DNA of 41,221 nt from Pseudomonadota bacterium (GTDB taxonomy: Bacteria; Pseudomonadota; Gammaproteobacteria; Burkholderiales; Burkholderiaceae_C): assembly GCA_018241405.1 (NCBI GenBank), contig JAFEDY010000025.1, forward strand, positions 1-41,221. Direction: 5' to 3'. Of the stretch, positions 8,716 to 16,824 are shown piece by piece. Under the pieces are notes generated by a model that did no database searches, was not told the origin of the DNA, and was given only the letters and a program-made list of their open reading frames with translations. The position numbers and the translations under genes are program-made. Numbering within the stretch: the stretch's first letter is position 1; each line of letters starts with the position of its first letter.

Positions 8716-9826
8716 AGCCTTTTCCCATTCCGAACCGCTGACCCTGGGCGTGGAGCTGGAGCTGCAGCTCGTCAACACCCACGACTACGACCTGGCCCCC
8801 TACGCCGAGGACATGCTGCGCCTGATGCACAAGACGCCGCTGCCCGGCAGCGTGGTGCCGGAGATGACGAACAGCATGATCGAGATCTCCACCGGCGTCT
8901 GCCACAGCGCCAGCGAGGTGCTGGGCCAGCTCACGCAGATCCGCGATGCGCTCGTCAAAAGCGCGGACAAGCTCAACATCGCCATCGCCGGCGGCGGCAC
9001 CCACCCCTTCCAGCAGTGGCACGAGCGGCGCATCTACGACAAGCCGCGCTTTCAGGAGCTGTCGCAACTGTATGGCTACCTGTCCAAGCAGTTCACCATC
9101 TTCGGCCAGCATGTGCACATCGGCTGCCCCGACGCCGACGCGGCCCTGTTGATGCTGCACCGCATGAGCCGCTACATACCGCACTGCATCGCGCTGTCGG
9201 CGTCGAGCCCCTATGTGCAGGGGCAGGACACAGCGTTTGATTCGGCGCGGCTCAACTCCGTCTTCGCCTTCCCGCTGTCGGGGCGCGCGCCCTTTGTCTT
9301 GACCTGGGACGAATTCGGCCAGTTCTTCGAGAAGATGACGCGCACCGGCGTGGTCAAGAGCATGAAGGACTTCTACTGGGACATACGCCCCAAGCCCGAG
9401 TACGGCACCATAGAGATCCGCGTCTTCGACACCCCGCTGACCATAGAGCGTGCCGCCGCCCTGGCCGGCTTCGTGCAGTCGCTGGCCGCCTGGTTCCTGG
9501 CCGAACAGCCCTTCATGCCGCAGGAGGACGACTACCTGGTCTACACCTACAACCGCTTCCAGGCCTGCCGCTTCGGGCTGGACGCGGTCTACGTGGACCC
9601 GGCCACGGGCGGCCACATGCCGCTGCGCGAGCACATACTGCAGACCCTGGATCACATCGCGCGCCACGCCGGGGCGCATGGTGCCTCGGGCGCGCTGCAC
9701 ATACTGCGCGGCGAGACCGCCGCCGGCCAGAACGACGCGCGCTGGCTGCGCAGCAGCATGCGCGAGGAGCAGCTGCTGGCCGAGGTCAGCCGCCAGGCGG
9801 CGCAGCGCTTTCGCGGGAGCCTATGA
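8705..9826 (+). CDS. ybdK: YbdK-type carboxylate-amine ligase (glutamate-cysteine ligase family 2)
   Basis: A 373-residue cytoplasmic ATP-grasp-like ligase of the GCS2 family; E. coli YbdK (372 aa) has weak glutamate-cysteine ligase activity. The N-terminus [17 protein letters not shown], the block [48 protein letters not shown] and the Arg/Asp-rich [15 protein letters not shown] are the family landmarks. The physiological substrate in this organism is unknown; with an intact gshA elsewhere it would be a side activity. The ATG at 8705 lies inside the end of the antiporter gene. Longer in-frame starts would run through that gene and are rejected. A GC-rich repeat-like spacer follows the stop. 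Confidence 0.9.
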   Translation: MSLEAFSHSEPLTLGVELELQLVNTHDYDLAPYAEDMLRLMHKTPLPGSVVPEMTNSMIEISTGVCHSASEVLGQLTQIRDALVKSADKLNIAIAGGGTHPFQQWHERRIYDKPRFQELSQLYGYLSKQFTIFGQHVHIGCPDADAALLMLHRMSRYIPHCIALSASSPYVQGQDTAFDSARLNSVFAFPLSGRAPFVLTWDEFGQFFEKMTRTGVVKSMKDFYWDIRPKPEYGTIEIRVFDTPLTIERAAALAGFVQSLAAWFLAEQPFMPQEDDYLVYTYNRFQACRFGLDAVYVDPATGGHMPLREHILQTLDHIARHAGAHGASGALHILRGETAAGQNDARWLRSSMREEQLLAEVSRQAAQRFRGSL

Positions 9827-9831
9827 GACAC

Positions 9832-9928
9832 CCGCCTGAGTCGCTGCGCTACGCTACGCGGGCAGGGGGACGCCACCAGCGCGGCGGGACGGCCCTTGCG
9901 CGGCGGCCCTGGCTTCGGGCGCGCCAGT
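9832..9928 (+). repeat. GC-rich intergenic repeat-like segment between ybdK and thiL
   Basis: A non-coding stretch of about 97 bp with GGGGGACGCCACCAGCGCGG (9866-9885), CGGCCCTTGCGCGGCGGCCC and TTCGGGCGCGCC. From memory this pattern resembles a GC-rich dispersed intergenic sequence of Comamonadaceae genomes. No second copy is visible in this window, so the call depends on a genome-wide search. Confidence 0.4.
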
Positions 9929-9967
9929 GGCGTAAATCGTTACCCCATACTCACGCTGGAGTTGCCC

Positions 9968-10951
9968 GTGGGCGAGTTTGACCTGATCGCACGCTACTTC
10001 ACGCGCCCCGTGCGGCGCGCCACCCTGGGCGTGGGCGACGACTGCGCCCTGCTCGCGCCCGCGCCCGGCATGCAGCTGGCCGTGTCTACCGACATGCTGG
10101 TCGAGGGCCGGCATTTCTTTGCCAACGTGGACCCCGAGGCCCTGGGCCACAAGGCGCTGGCCGTGAACCTGTCGGACCTGGCGGCCTGCGGCGCGCGCCC
10201 GCTGGCGTTCACGCTGGCGCTGGCGCTGCCGCGTGTGGACCAGCCCTGGCTGCAGGCCTTTGCCGGCGGCCTGCTGCGCCTGGCCGACGACCATGGCTGC
10301 GAGCTGATTGGCGGCGACACCACGGCCGGGCCGCTCAACATCTGCGTCACCGTGTTTGGCGAGGTACCCGCGGGCCAGGCCCTGCTGCGCAGCGGCGCGC
10401 GCGCGGGCGACGACATCTACGTGAGCGGCACGCTGGGTGATGCGCGCCTGGCGCTGGACGCCCTGCGCGGCCACGCCCAGGCCGCCGCCCTGCCCGCCGC
10501 GCTGCTGGCCGCCGCGCGCCAGCGGCTGGAGCGCCCCACGCCGCGCGTGGCCCTGGGCCTGGCATTGCGCGGCGTGGCCAGCAGCGCGCTGGACGTGAGC
10601 GATGGGCTGCTGGGCGACCTGGGCCACATCCTGCGCGCCTCGGGCGTGGGGGCCTGCATCGACCTCTCCAAGACTATCAATTTAATAGCTTTTAGCGCTT
10701 TACAGGCAAGCGCTACGGCACAATTTGATGCAGATTATCTGCAGCAATGCACGCTCGCCGGGGGCGACGACTACGAGCTCGCCTTCACCGCCGCGCCCAC
10801 GCACCGGGCCGATGTCGCGGCGGCCGCGCAGGCCAGCGGCACGCCCGTGACGCGCATTGGCGTGGTGGAGACCACACCGGGCCTGCGGCTGATCGACGCC
10901 CAGGGCCGGCCGCTGGTGCGGCACTACGCGTCCTTCGATCACTTCGCCTGA
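9968..10951 (+). CDS. thiL: Thiamine-monophosphate kinase
   Basis: Phosphorylates thiamine monophosphate to thiamine diphosphate, the last step of cofactor synthesis. The 327-residue PurM-like protein has GEFDLIARYF at the start, GVGDDCALL (metal/ATP-binding Asp pair), STDMLVEGRHF, KALAVNLSDLAACGA, GGDTTAGP, ALDVSDGLLGDLGHIL and AGGDDYELAF. The GTG at 9968 is preferred over TTG at 9962 because GGAG at 9957-9960 is 7 nt from it. Residues encoded by 10672-10740 (KTINLIAFSALQASATAQFD and beyond) are a low-GC palindromic insertion between the DVSDG and GGDDYE motifs, a tolerant loop. The 3' end overlaps that of the TetR gene by 13 nt (convergent). The usual downstream partner pgpA is 12.4 kb away here. 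Confidence 0.95.
   Translation: MGEFDLIARYFTRPVRRATLGVGDDCALLAPAPGMQLAVSTDMLVEGRHFFANVDPEALGHKALAVNLSDLAACGARPLAFTLALALPRVDQPWLQAFAGGLLRLADDHGCELIGGDTTAGPLNICVTVFGEVPAGQALLRSGARAGDDIYVSGTLGDARLALDALRGHAQAAALPAALLAAARQRLERPTPRVALGLALRGVASSALDVSDGLLGDLGHILRASGVGACIDLSKTINLIAFSALQASATAQFDADYLQQCTLAGGDDYELAFTAAPTHRADVAAAAQASGTPVTRIGVVETTPGLRLIDAQGRPLVRHYASFDHFA
10672..10740 (+). repeat. AT-rich palindromic element copy inside thiL (best-preserved copy)
   Basis: Begins ACTATCAATTTAATAGC and contains a perfect 7-bp hairpin AGCGCTT (10694-10700) / AAGCGCT (10708-10714) with a 7-nt loop. The far arm is AATTTGAT, complementary to the start of the element. Base composition differs sharply from the surrounding roughly 70% GC gene. 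The reading frame of thiL passes through unbroken. Confidence 0.7.
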
Positions 10952-11610
10952 GCCAGGTACGCGCGCGGATCGAGCAGCTCGCACAGCAACTCGACATGGC
11001 CCTCGCGCATGCGCTCCAGCCCCACGGAGGGATCGCGGCCCAGGATCATCTGCGTCAGCAGCGCGTGCATCACGGGAGAGACCACCAACCAGGGCTCGCG
11101 CACGATGACGCTGGACGCAAGGCCATGGTGGGCGACATGGGCGTGCAGCAGCTCGCCGAGCATGGCCATGTTGGGCCGCACCACGTTGTGCTCCCACAAT
11201 TCGACCAAATCCTTCACGCGGCCGCGCTCGGCCGCTAGCAGGCGCAGCGTGACCACCGCGGCCGGCCGCTCCAGTAGCCCGGCGTAGAGCCGGTCCACCA
11301 GCCACCGCGCAAACGCCGCTGTGCCGGCCTCTATGGGCGGTGCGGGCATGTCCTGCCACTCGGGAGGCGCCAGCGAGCGATGGAGCAGCGCCTCGAAGAT
11401 CTCGTCCTTGCTGGCGAAATGCGCGTACAGCCCGCCTTTCGACAACCCGCAGTGGCGCGCTATGTCGTCCATCGTCGTGGCGGCGAAGCCGTGCTCGGAA
11501 AACTCCGCCAGGGCCGCGTCCAGGATCTGCGCGGCACGCACCTGTGGCGCCAGGCGGCGGCGCCCCGCTGGAGCGGCAGCATCAGGCATGGGGGCGATGG
11601 GTGACGGCAT
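10939..11610 (-). CDS. TetR/AcrR-family transcriptional regulator
   Basis: A 223-residue repressor-type protein. The DNA-binding part is at residues about 22-70 (RAAQILDAALAEFSEHGFAA, TTMDDIARHCGLSKGGLYAHF, ASKDEIFEALL); the C-terminal ligand pocket is hydrophobic and not assignable to a known inducer. The ATG at 11608-11610 is chosen; a longer frame would translate through a 24-bp palindrome (11651-11674) that looks like its own operator. It is divergent from the PHA synthase gene and the only regulator next to the eight-gene run 11764-23330, so by position it is the likely local regulator of both directions. Its 3' end overlaps thiL convergently. Confidence 0.9.
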   Translation of the reverse strand: MPSPIAPMPDAAAPAGRRRLAPQVRAAQILDAALAEFSEHGFAATTMDDIARHCGLSKGGLYAHFASKDEIFEALLHRSLAPPEWQDMPAPPIEAGTAAFARWLVDRLYAGLLERPAAVVTLRLLAAERGRVKDLVELWEHNVVRPNMAMLGELLHAHVAHHGLASSVIVREPWLVVSPVMHALLTQMILGRDPSVGLERMREGHVELLCELLDPRAYLAQAK

Positions 11611-11650
11611 GGGATTCTTCGTCCTGAATGAGGTCTCATTGTGACCACGA

Positions 11651-11674
11651 TAACTACCGACCAGTCGGTCGTTA
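11651..11674. promoter_or_regulatory. TetR-type operator palindrome between the regulator and phaC
   Basis: A 24-bp near-perfect palindrome: inner arms ACCGAC (11656-11661) and GTCGGT (11664-11669) around CA, with outer arms TAACT/CGTTA that match except for one symmetric pair. Length, symmetry and position (41 bp before the regulator ATG, 90 bp before the phaC ATG) fit a TetR-family operator controlling both divergent transcripts. Confidence 0.7.
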
Positions 11675-11763
11675 ATAGCCGTGCATTTGATGCATGTCAA
11701 ACAAAACATGCGTGGGACGCCTAAAGTGACCAGGGACTTACCCTAGTACCAAGGAGCCGCCTC

Positions 11764-13509
11764 ATGTCCGACGCCCCCTTCCCCGCAACGCCACTGGCCG
11801 AGCAGATAGACACGCAGTTCCGTGCCGCATTGGCGCGGCGCTTTGCCTCGCTTTCCCCGTCCGCACTGCTGCAGGCCGCCAGCGATTGGACGCTGCACCT
11901 GGCGGCGTCACCCGGCAAACGCATGGATCTGGCCCATCTGGCCATGCGGCAGGCCCAGGAACTGGCCTCCTATACCCTCGAACGCATGAACGCCGGGCGA
12001 GACCGCCCAACACGCCATGGCGTGCAGCCCCCGGCCCAGGACAGGCGATTTACCGCGCCTGAATGGCAGCAGTGGCCCTTCAACTACATGCACCAGTCCT
12101 TCCTGCTCACCGAACAGTGGTGGGAGGCCGCCACACATGGCGTGACGGGTGTGGAGAAGCACCATGAAAACGTGGTCGCCTTCGCCGCACGCCAGCTGCT
12201 GGACATGTTCTCGCCCGGCAACCAGCTGGCCACCAACCCCGTGGTGCTGCAGCGCACGCTACAGCAGGGCGGCGCCAACCTGCTGCGCGGCGCGCTGAAT
12301 GCGGCCGATGACATGCGGCGCCTGGCAGAGGGCAAGCCGCCCGCAGGCGCCGAGGACTTCGTGGTCGGCCGCGACGTAGGCGTCACCCCCGGCAAGGTGG
12401 TGCTGCAGAACAGCCTGATGGAGCTGATCCAGTACCAGCCCACGACCGAGGCCGTGCACCCCGAACCCATCCTGATCGTGCCGGCCTGGATCATGAAGTA
12501 CTACATCCTGGACCTGTCGCCCGAGAACTCGCTGATCCGCTACCTGGTGGACCTGGGCCATACGGTGTTCTGCATTTCGTGGAAAAACCCGGGCTACGAG
12601 GATCGCAACCTGGGCATGGACGACTATCTTGAGCAGGGCTTTCACGCCGCGCTCGATGCCGTCAATGCCATCGTCCCCAAGCGCAAGGTGCATGCCGTGG
12701 GCTACTGCCTGGGCGGCACGCTGCTGGCCATCGCCGCGGCCGCCATGGCGCGCGATGGCGACGAGCGCCTGGCCTCGATGACGCTGTTTGCGGCGCAGAC
12801 GGACTTCTCCGAGCCCGGCGAGCTGGCGCTGTTCATCGACGAGAGCCAGCTCAGCCTGCTGGAGGCGCAGATGGCGCAGACCGGCTACCTCAAGGCCGGA
12901 CAGATGGCGGGTGCGTTCCAGATGCTGCGCTCCTACGACCTGCTGTGGTCGCGCGTGGTCAATGAATACCTGCTGGGCGAGCGCGCCCCCATGAACGACC
13001 TCATGGCCTGGAACGCCGACGCCACGCGCATGCCGGCGCGCATGCACTCGCAATACCTGCGCCGCCTGTTCCTGAACAACGACCTGAGCGGCGGCCGCTA
13101 CCCGGTGGGCGGCAAGCCGGTGTCGCTGAGCGACATCACGCTGCCCGTCTTCATGGTGGGCACGCTCACTGACCATGTGGCGCCCTGGCGCTCGGTGCAC
13201 AAGCTGCACCACCTGACCACGACCGAGATCACCTTCGCCCTGACCAATGGCGGGCACAACGCCGGCATCGTCAACCCGCCGGGCAACCCGCGGCGCCACT
13301 ACCAGCTGCGCACCCGACCCGCCGGCGGCACCTACAGGGCGCCCGACGATTGGCTGGCCGCCGCGCCCGCCGCGCAGGGATCGTGGTGGCCGGCCTGGCA
13401 CGAGTGGCTGCAGGCACGATCCGGCAAGCCCACCGCCCCGCCGCACATGGGCGCACGCGGCTACAAGCCGCTCGCCAACGCGCCGGGCCACTACGTGCTG
13501 GAGAAATGA
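11764..13509 (+). CDS. phaC: Poly(3-hydroxyalkanoate) synthase, class I type
   Basis: Polymerises (R)-3-hydroxyacyl-CoA into polyhydroxyalkanoate at the granule surface. The 581-residue protein has the N-terminal PhaC domain and an alpha/beta-hydrolase core. The lipase-like box VGYCLGGT places the catalytic Cys at C315, with D470 in GTLTDHVAPW and H498 in TNGGHNAGI. The D-to-H spacing of 28 equals that of the C. necator enzyme. The ATG at 11764 has AAGGAG (11751-11756) at a good distance. It is the first gene of an eight-gene run. No phaA, phaB or phasin gene is nearby, so this is likely an additional synthase rather than the main phaCAB locus. The stop overlaps or abuts the reductase start. 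Confidence 0.95.
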   Translation: MSDAPFPATPLAEQIDTQFRAALARRFASLSPSALLQAASDWTLHLAASPGKRMDLAHLAMRQAQELASYTLERMNAGRDRPTRHGVQPPAQDRRFTAPEWQQWPFNYMHQSFLLTEQWWEAATHGVTGVEKHHENVVAFAARQLLDMFSPGNQLATNPVVLQRTLQQGGANLLRGALNAADDMRRLAEGKPPAGAEDFVVGRDVGVTPGKVVLQNSLMELIQYQPTTEAVHPEPILIVPAWIMKYYILDLSPENSLIRYLVDLGHTVFCISWKNPGYEDRNLGMDDYLEQGFHAALDAVNAIVPKRKVHAVGYCLGGTLLAIAAAAMARDGDERLASMTLFAAQTDFSEPGELALFIDESQLSLLEAQMAQTGYLKAGQMAGAFQMLRSYDLLWSRVVNEYLLGERAPMNDLMAWNADATRMPARMHSQYLRRLFLNNDLSGGRYPVGGKPVSLSDITLPVFMVGTLTDHVAPWRSVHKLHHLTTTEITFALTNGGHNAGIVNPPGNPRRHYQLRTRPAGGTYRAPDDWLAAAPAAQGSWWPAWHEWLQARSGKPTAPPHMGARGYKPLANAPGHYVLEK

Positions 13510-13511
13510 CG

Positions 13512-14279
13512 ATGACTGCCATCCTGCAAGGCAAGAAGGGCCTGGTGGTCGGCATTGCCAACGAACAAAGCATCGCCTGGGGCTGCGCGCGCGCCTTTCA
13601 CGCCACGGGCGCAGACCTTGCCATCACCTGGCTCAACGACAAGGCCAGGCCCCATGTGCAGCCGCTCGCCGAGCGGCTGCAGGCCAGCATCCAGATGCCG
13701 CTGGACGTGGAGCAACCGGGCCAGCTGGAGGCAGTGTTCGACGCCATCCGTGCGCAATGGGGGCGGCTGGACTTCGTGCTGCATTCCATCGCCTTTGCCC
13801 CGGCCGCCGACCTGCATGGCCGCGTGATCGACTGCTCGCGCGAGGGCTTTGCCCGCGCCATGGACATCTCCTGCCACTCCTTCCTGCGCATGGCGCGCCT
13901 GGCCGAGCCGCTGATGCAGCAGGGCGGCAGCCTGATGACCATGAGCTACCTGGGCGCGGACGAGGTCATCGACAACTACGGCCTCATGGGCCCCGTCAAG
14001 GCGGCGCTGGAATCCTCGGTGCGCTACATGGCCACCGAACTCGGTCCCAAGGGCATACGCGTGAACGCCGTATCGCCCGGGCCGCTCGCCACGCGCGCCG
14101 CGTCGGGCATCGCGCAGTTCGACCGGCTCATGGCCGATGCCGTGCAGCGTGCGCCCCTGGGCCGCCTGGTGGACATCGCCGACGTGGGCGCGCTGTGCAC
14201 CTTCCTGGCGAGCGACGCCGCGCGCTCCATGACCGGCAGCACGCTGTACGTGGACGCGGGCGTGCACATCATGGGTTGA
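13512..14279 (+). CDS. fabI: FabI-type enoyl-[acyl-carrier-protein] reductase (SDR)
   Basis: NAD(P)H-dependent reduction of trans-2-enoyl thioesters. The 255-residue SDR protein has the FabI-type cofactor loop GIANEQSIAWGCARAF and the catalytic set Y146, Y156 and K163 in SYLGADEVIDNYGLMGPVKA, the same numbering as E. coli FabI, plus the substrate-loop region NAVSPGPLATRAASGI. The start is either ATG 13512 (GGAG at 13500-13503, 8 nt away) or ATG 13506, which overlaps the phaC stop as ATGA; the former has better ribosome-binding spacing. Being in the phaC operon suggests a specialised copy acting on CoA- or ACP-bound enoyl intermediates, not necessarily the essential fatty-acid enzyme. That is inference. 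Confidence 0.9.
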   Translation: MTAILQGKKGLVVGIANEQSIAWGCARAFHATGADLAITWLNDKARPHVQPLAERLQASIQMPLDVEQPGQLEAVFDAIRAQWGRLDFVLHSIAFAPAADLHGRVIDCSREGFARAMDISCHSFLRMARLAEPLMQQGGSLMTMSYLGADEVIDNYGLMGPVKAALESSVRYMATELGPKGIRVNAVSPGPLATRAASGIAQFDRLMADAVQRAPLGRLVDIADVGALCTFLASDAARSMTGSTLYVDAGVHIMG

Positions 14280-14287
14280 GCAAGGAC

Positions 14288-15757
14288 ATGTACGCCTACA
14301 CCATCCCTCCCCGCCCCCTGCGGCACGCGGCCTGCGCGGCCACCGCGGCGCTGCTGCTGGCGGGCTGCACCTCGCTCGCGCCGAGCTACGAGGCGCCGGC
14401 CATGCCCGTGCCGCAGCAGTACGCGCAAGCCGCCGAGGCCGGCGGCGCGCAGGCCGCAGTCACCCACTGGCGCGACTATTTCACCGACCCCGCCCTGCAG
14501 GCCGTCATCGCCCAAGCGCTGGCCCACAACCGCGACCTGCGCCTGGCCACGCTGCGCGTGGCCGAGGCCCGCGCCGCCTGGGGCATACAGCGCGCCGACC
14601 AACTGCCCAGCGTGGGCGCCAGCGCCGGCATGGCGCGCATCGGCCTGCCCGACAACCTGGGTGCCGGGCTGCCGCCATCCGTGGCCGCCATGGTGCCCGG
14701 CACGCTGACCAGCTACAGCGCCACCGTCGGCATCAGCAGCTGGGAGCTGGACCTGTGGGGCCGCGTGCGCAACCTCAGCGACGCGGCGCTGCACCAGTAC
14801 TTTGCCGCCGGCTGGGCGCAGCAGGGCGCCACGGTCAGCCTGATGGCGCAGACGGCCAATGCCTGGCTGGCCCTGCAGGAAACCGACGAGCGCCTGGCGC
14901 TCGCACGGCGTGCGCTGGACAACCGCGCCGAGGCGCTGCGCATCTTCGGCCGTCGCGTCGATGTGGGCGCCACCTCCCGGCTCGACCTGACCCAGGTACG
15001 CATGCTGCACCAGCAGGCTAAAGCCCTGGTGGCGCAGCTGGAGCAGCAGCGCGCCACGCAGCAGCACGCGCTGGACCTGATCGTGGGCGCGCCCACGCCG
15101 CTGGCCGCGGGCCGCCTGCCGGCCGCCGATGCGCTGCGCCCCCTGCCGGCGGGGCTGCCCTCCGAGCTGCTCGTGCGCAGGCCCGACATCCAGGCCGCCG
15201 AGCAGCAGCTGCGCGCCGCCCATGCACAGATAGGTGTGGCGCGCGCGGCCTTTCTGCCGCGTATCGCGCTCACCGCCATGGCCGGCAGCGCCAGCAGCGA
15301 ACTGGGCGACCTGTTCGGCAGCGGCACTGGCGGCTGGCTGTTCCAGCCCAGCATCAGCCTGCCGCTGTTCACGGCCGGCAAGCTCCAGAACAACCTGAAC
15401 CTGGCCGAGGTGCGGCGCGACGCCGCCGTGGCGCAGTACGAGAAGGCCGTCCAGGGCGCGTTTCGCGACGTGTCCGACGCGCTGGCCGCGCAGCAGGGCC
15501 TGGCGCAGCAGGTGCAGGTGCTGGACGACATGCACGCCACCCAGGCCGAGCGCGCACGCCTGTCACGCCTGCGCTACGACAACGGCGCCGCGCGCTTCTT
15601 CGAGGTGCTGGACGCCGAGCGCGACCTGCTGGCGACGGCGCAGCAACGGGTGCAGACCCGGCGCGCCCTGCTCTCCAGCCGCGTGGCGCTGTACGCCGCG
15701 CTGGGCGGCGGCACTGACACCACCCCCCATTCCAAAAATACGAGCGCAAAACCATGA
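14288..15757 (+). CDS. Outer-membrane efflux lipoprotein (TolC/NodT-OprM family)
   Basis: A 489-residue outer-membrane channel for a tripartite exporter. The signal peptide ends in the lipobox LLAGC, so Cys27 would be lipidated. Two OEP repeats follow, with typical phrases [87 protein letters not shown] and [19 protein letters not shown]. It starts 8 nt behind the fabI stop, and its TGA overlaps the ATG of the adaptor gene (15754), so it is in the same operon. With the three genes that follow it makes a complete envelope-spanning pump. The substrate is unknown. Confidence 0.93.
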   Translation: MYAYTIPPRPLRHAACAATAALLLAGCTSLAPSYEAPAMPVPQQYAQAAEAGGAQAAVTHWRDYFTDPALQAVIAQALAHNRDLRLATLRVAEARAAWGIQRADQLPSVGASAGMARIGLPDNLGAGLPPSVAAMVPGTLTSYSATVGISSWELDLWGRVRNLSDAALHQYFAAGWAQQGATVSLMAQTANAWLALQETDERLALARRALDNRAEALRIFGRRVDVGATSRLDLTQVRMLHQQAKALVAQLEQQRATQQHALDLIVGAPTPLAAGRLPAADALRPLPAGLPSELLVRRPDIQAAEQQLRAAHAQIGVARAAFLPRIALTAMAGSASSELGDLFGSGTGGWLFQPSISLPLFTAGKLQNNLNLAEVRRDAAVAQYEKAVQGAFRDVSDALAAQQGLAQQVQVLDDMHATQAERARLSRLRYDNGAARFFEVLDAERDLLATAQQRVQTRRALLSSRVALYAALGGGTDTTPHSKNTSAKP

Positions 15758-16824
15758 ACCCGAACATCAAGAAATGGATTCCCGCCGCCATCGCCCTGGC
15801 GCTGGCCGGCGCGGGCTACTTCTACTGGGCCAGCCACCGCGACAACGGGCCGGGCGAAGGCTTCATCCGCGGCAATGGCCGCATCGAGGCCACCGAGGTC
15901 GATGTGGCCACCAAGCTGCCCGGGCGCGTGCAGGCCATCCTGGCCGACGAGGGCGCCTTCGTCAAAGCCGGCCAGCCGCTGGCGCGCATGGACATCAGCA
16001 GCCTGCAGGCGCAGCGCGATGAGGCCGCCGCCCGCCAGGCCCAGGCCAGGAACGGCGTGGACACCGCACGCGCCCAGGTAGCGCTGCGCGAGAGCGATGT
16101 GCGCGCCGCCGAGGCCCAGGTGGCAGCCCGCGCGGCCGAGCTGGACGCCGCCCAGCGCCGCCTGGCACGCTCGACCACGCTGGAGAAGGAAGGCGCCTCG
16201 TCCGGCCAGGAGCTGGACGACGACCGCGCCCGCGTGCGCAGCCAGCAGGCCGCGCTGGATGTGGCCAAGGCACAGGTGGCCGCCGGCCAGGCCGCCGTGG
16301 CGGCGGCCAAGGCGCAGGCAACGGGCGCGAGCTCGTCGGTGGACGCGGCCGTGGCGACGGTGGCGCGCATCGACGCCGAGCTGCAGGACGCACAGCTCGT
16401 CGCGCCGCGCGACGGGCGCGTGCAGTTCCTCGTCGCCCAGCCCGGCGAGGTGCTGGGCGCGGGCGGCAAGGTGCTGAACCTGGTCGACCTGTCCGACGTG
16501 TACATGAGCTTCTTCCTGCCCGAGACCGTGGCCGGCCGCGTGGCGCTGGGCGCCGAGGTGCGCCTGGTGCTCGACGCCGCGCCGCAGTACGTGATTCCGG
16601 CGCAGGTGAGCTTCGTCGCCAGCACGGCGCAGTTCACGCCCAAGACGGTGGAGACGGCGAGCGAGCGCCAGAAGCTCATGTTCCGCGTCAAGGCACGCAT
16701 AGACCGCGCGCTGCTCGCCAAGCATCTGGAGCAGGTCAAGACCGGCCTGCCCGGCGTGGCCTGGGTGCGCCTCGATCCTGAACAACCCTGGCCCGCGAAG
16801 CTGGCCAACGTGCTGCAGCCATGA
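15754..16824 (+). CDS. HlyD-family membrane fusion (periplasmic adaptor) protein, YhiI-like
   Basis: A 356-residue adaptor joining the inner-membrane ABC exporter to the outer-membrane channel. An N-terminal anchor helix (about residues 8-27) is followed by the first half of a lipoyl domain ([20 protein letters not shown]), a long Ala/Gln-rich coiled-coil hairpin (about residues 80-205), the second lipoyl half ([18 protein letters not shown]) and a beta-barrel domain. It is most like E. coli YhiI, encoded directly before rbbA and yhhJ, an order reproduced here. The start codon overlaps the preceding stop (ATGA), and the stop overlaps the start of the ABC gene in the same way. Confidence 0.93.
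   Translation: MNPNIKKWIPAAIALALAGAGYFYWASHRDNGPGEGFIRGNGRIEATEVDVATKLPGRVQAILADEGAFVKAGQPLARMDISSLQAQRDEAAARQAQARNGVDTARAQVALRESDVRAAEAQVAARAAELDAAQRRLARSTTLEKEGASSGQELDDDRARVRSQQAALDVAKAQVAAGQAAVAAAKAQATGASSSVDAAVATVARIDAELQDAQLVAPRDGRVQFLVAQPGEVLGAGGKVLNLVDLSDVYMSFFLPETVAGRVALGAEVRLVLDAAPQYVIPAQVSFVASTAQFTPKTVETASERQKLMFRVKARIDRALLAKHLEQVKTGLPGVAWVRLDPEQPWPAKLANVLQP

Noticed and set aside
11611..11709. Longer TetR start including MFCLTCIKCTAINDRL
   Set aside because: It translates through the operator-like palindrome and adds residues unlike TetR N-termini.
13247..14287. N-terminal extension of the efflux lipoprotein frame
   Set aside because: It overlaps phaC and fabI in another frame. 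The lipoprotein signal peptide starts cleanly at 14288.
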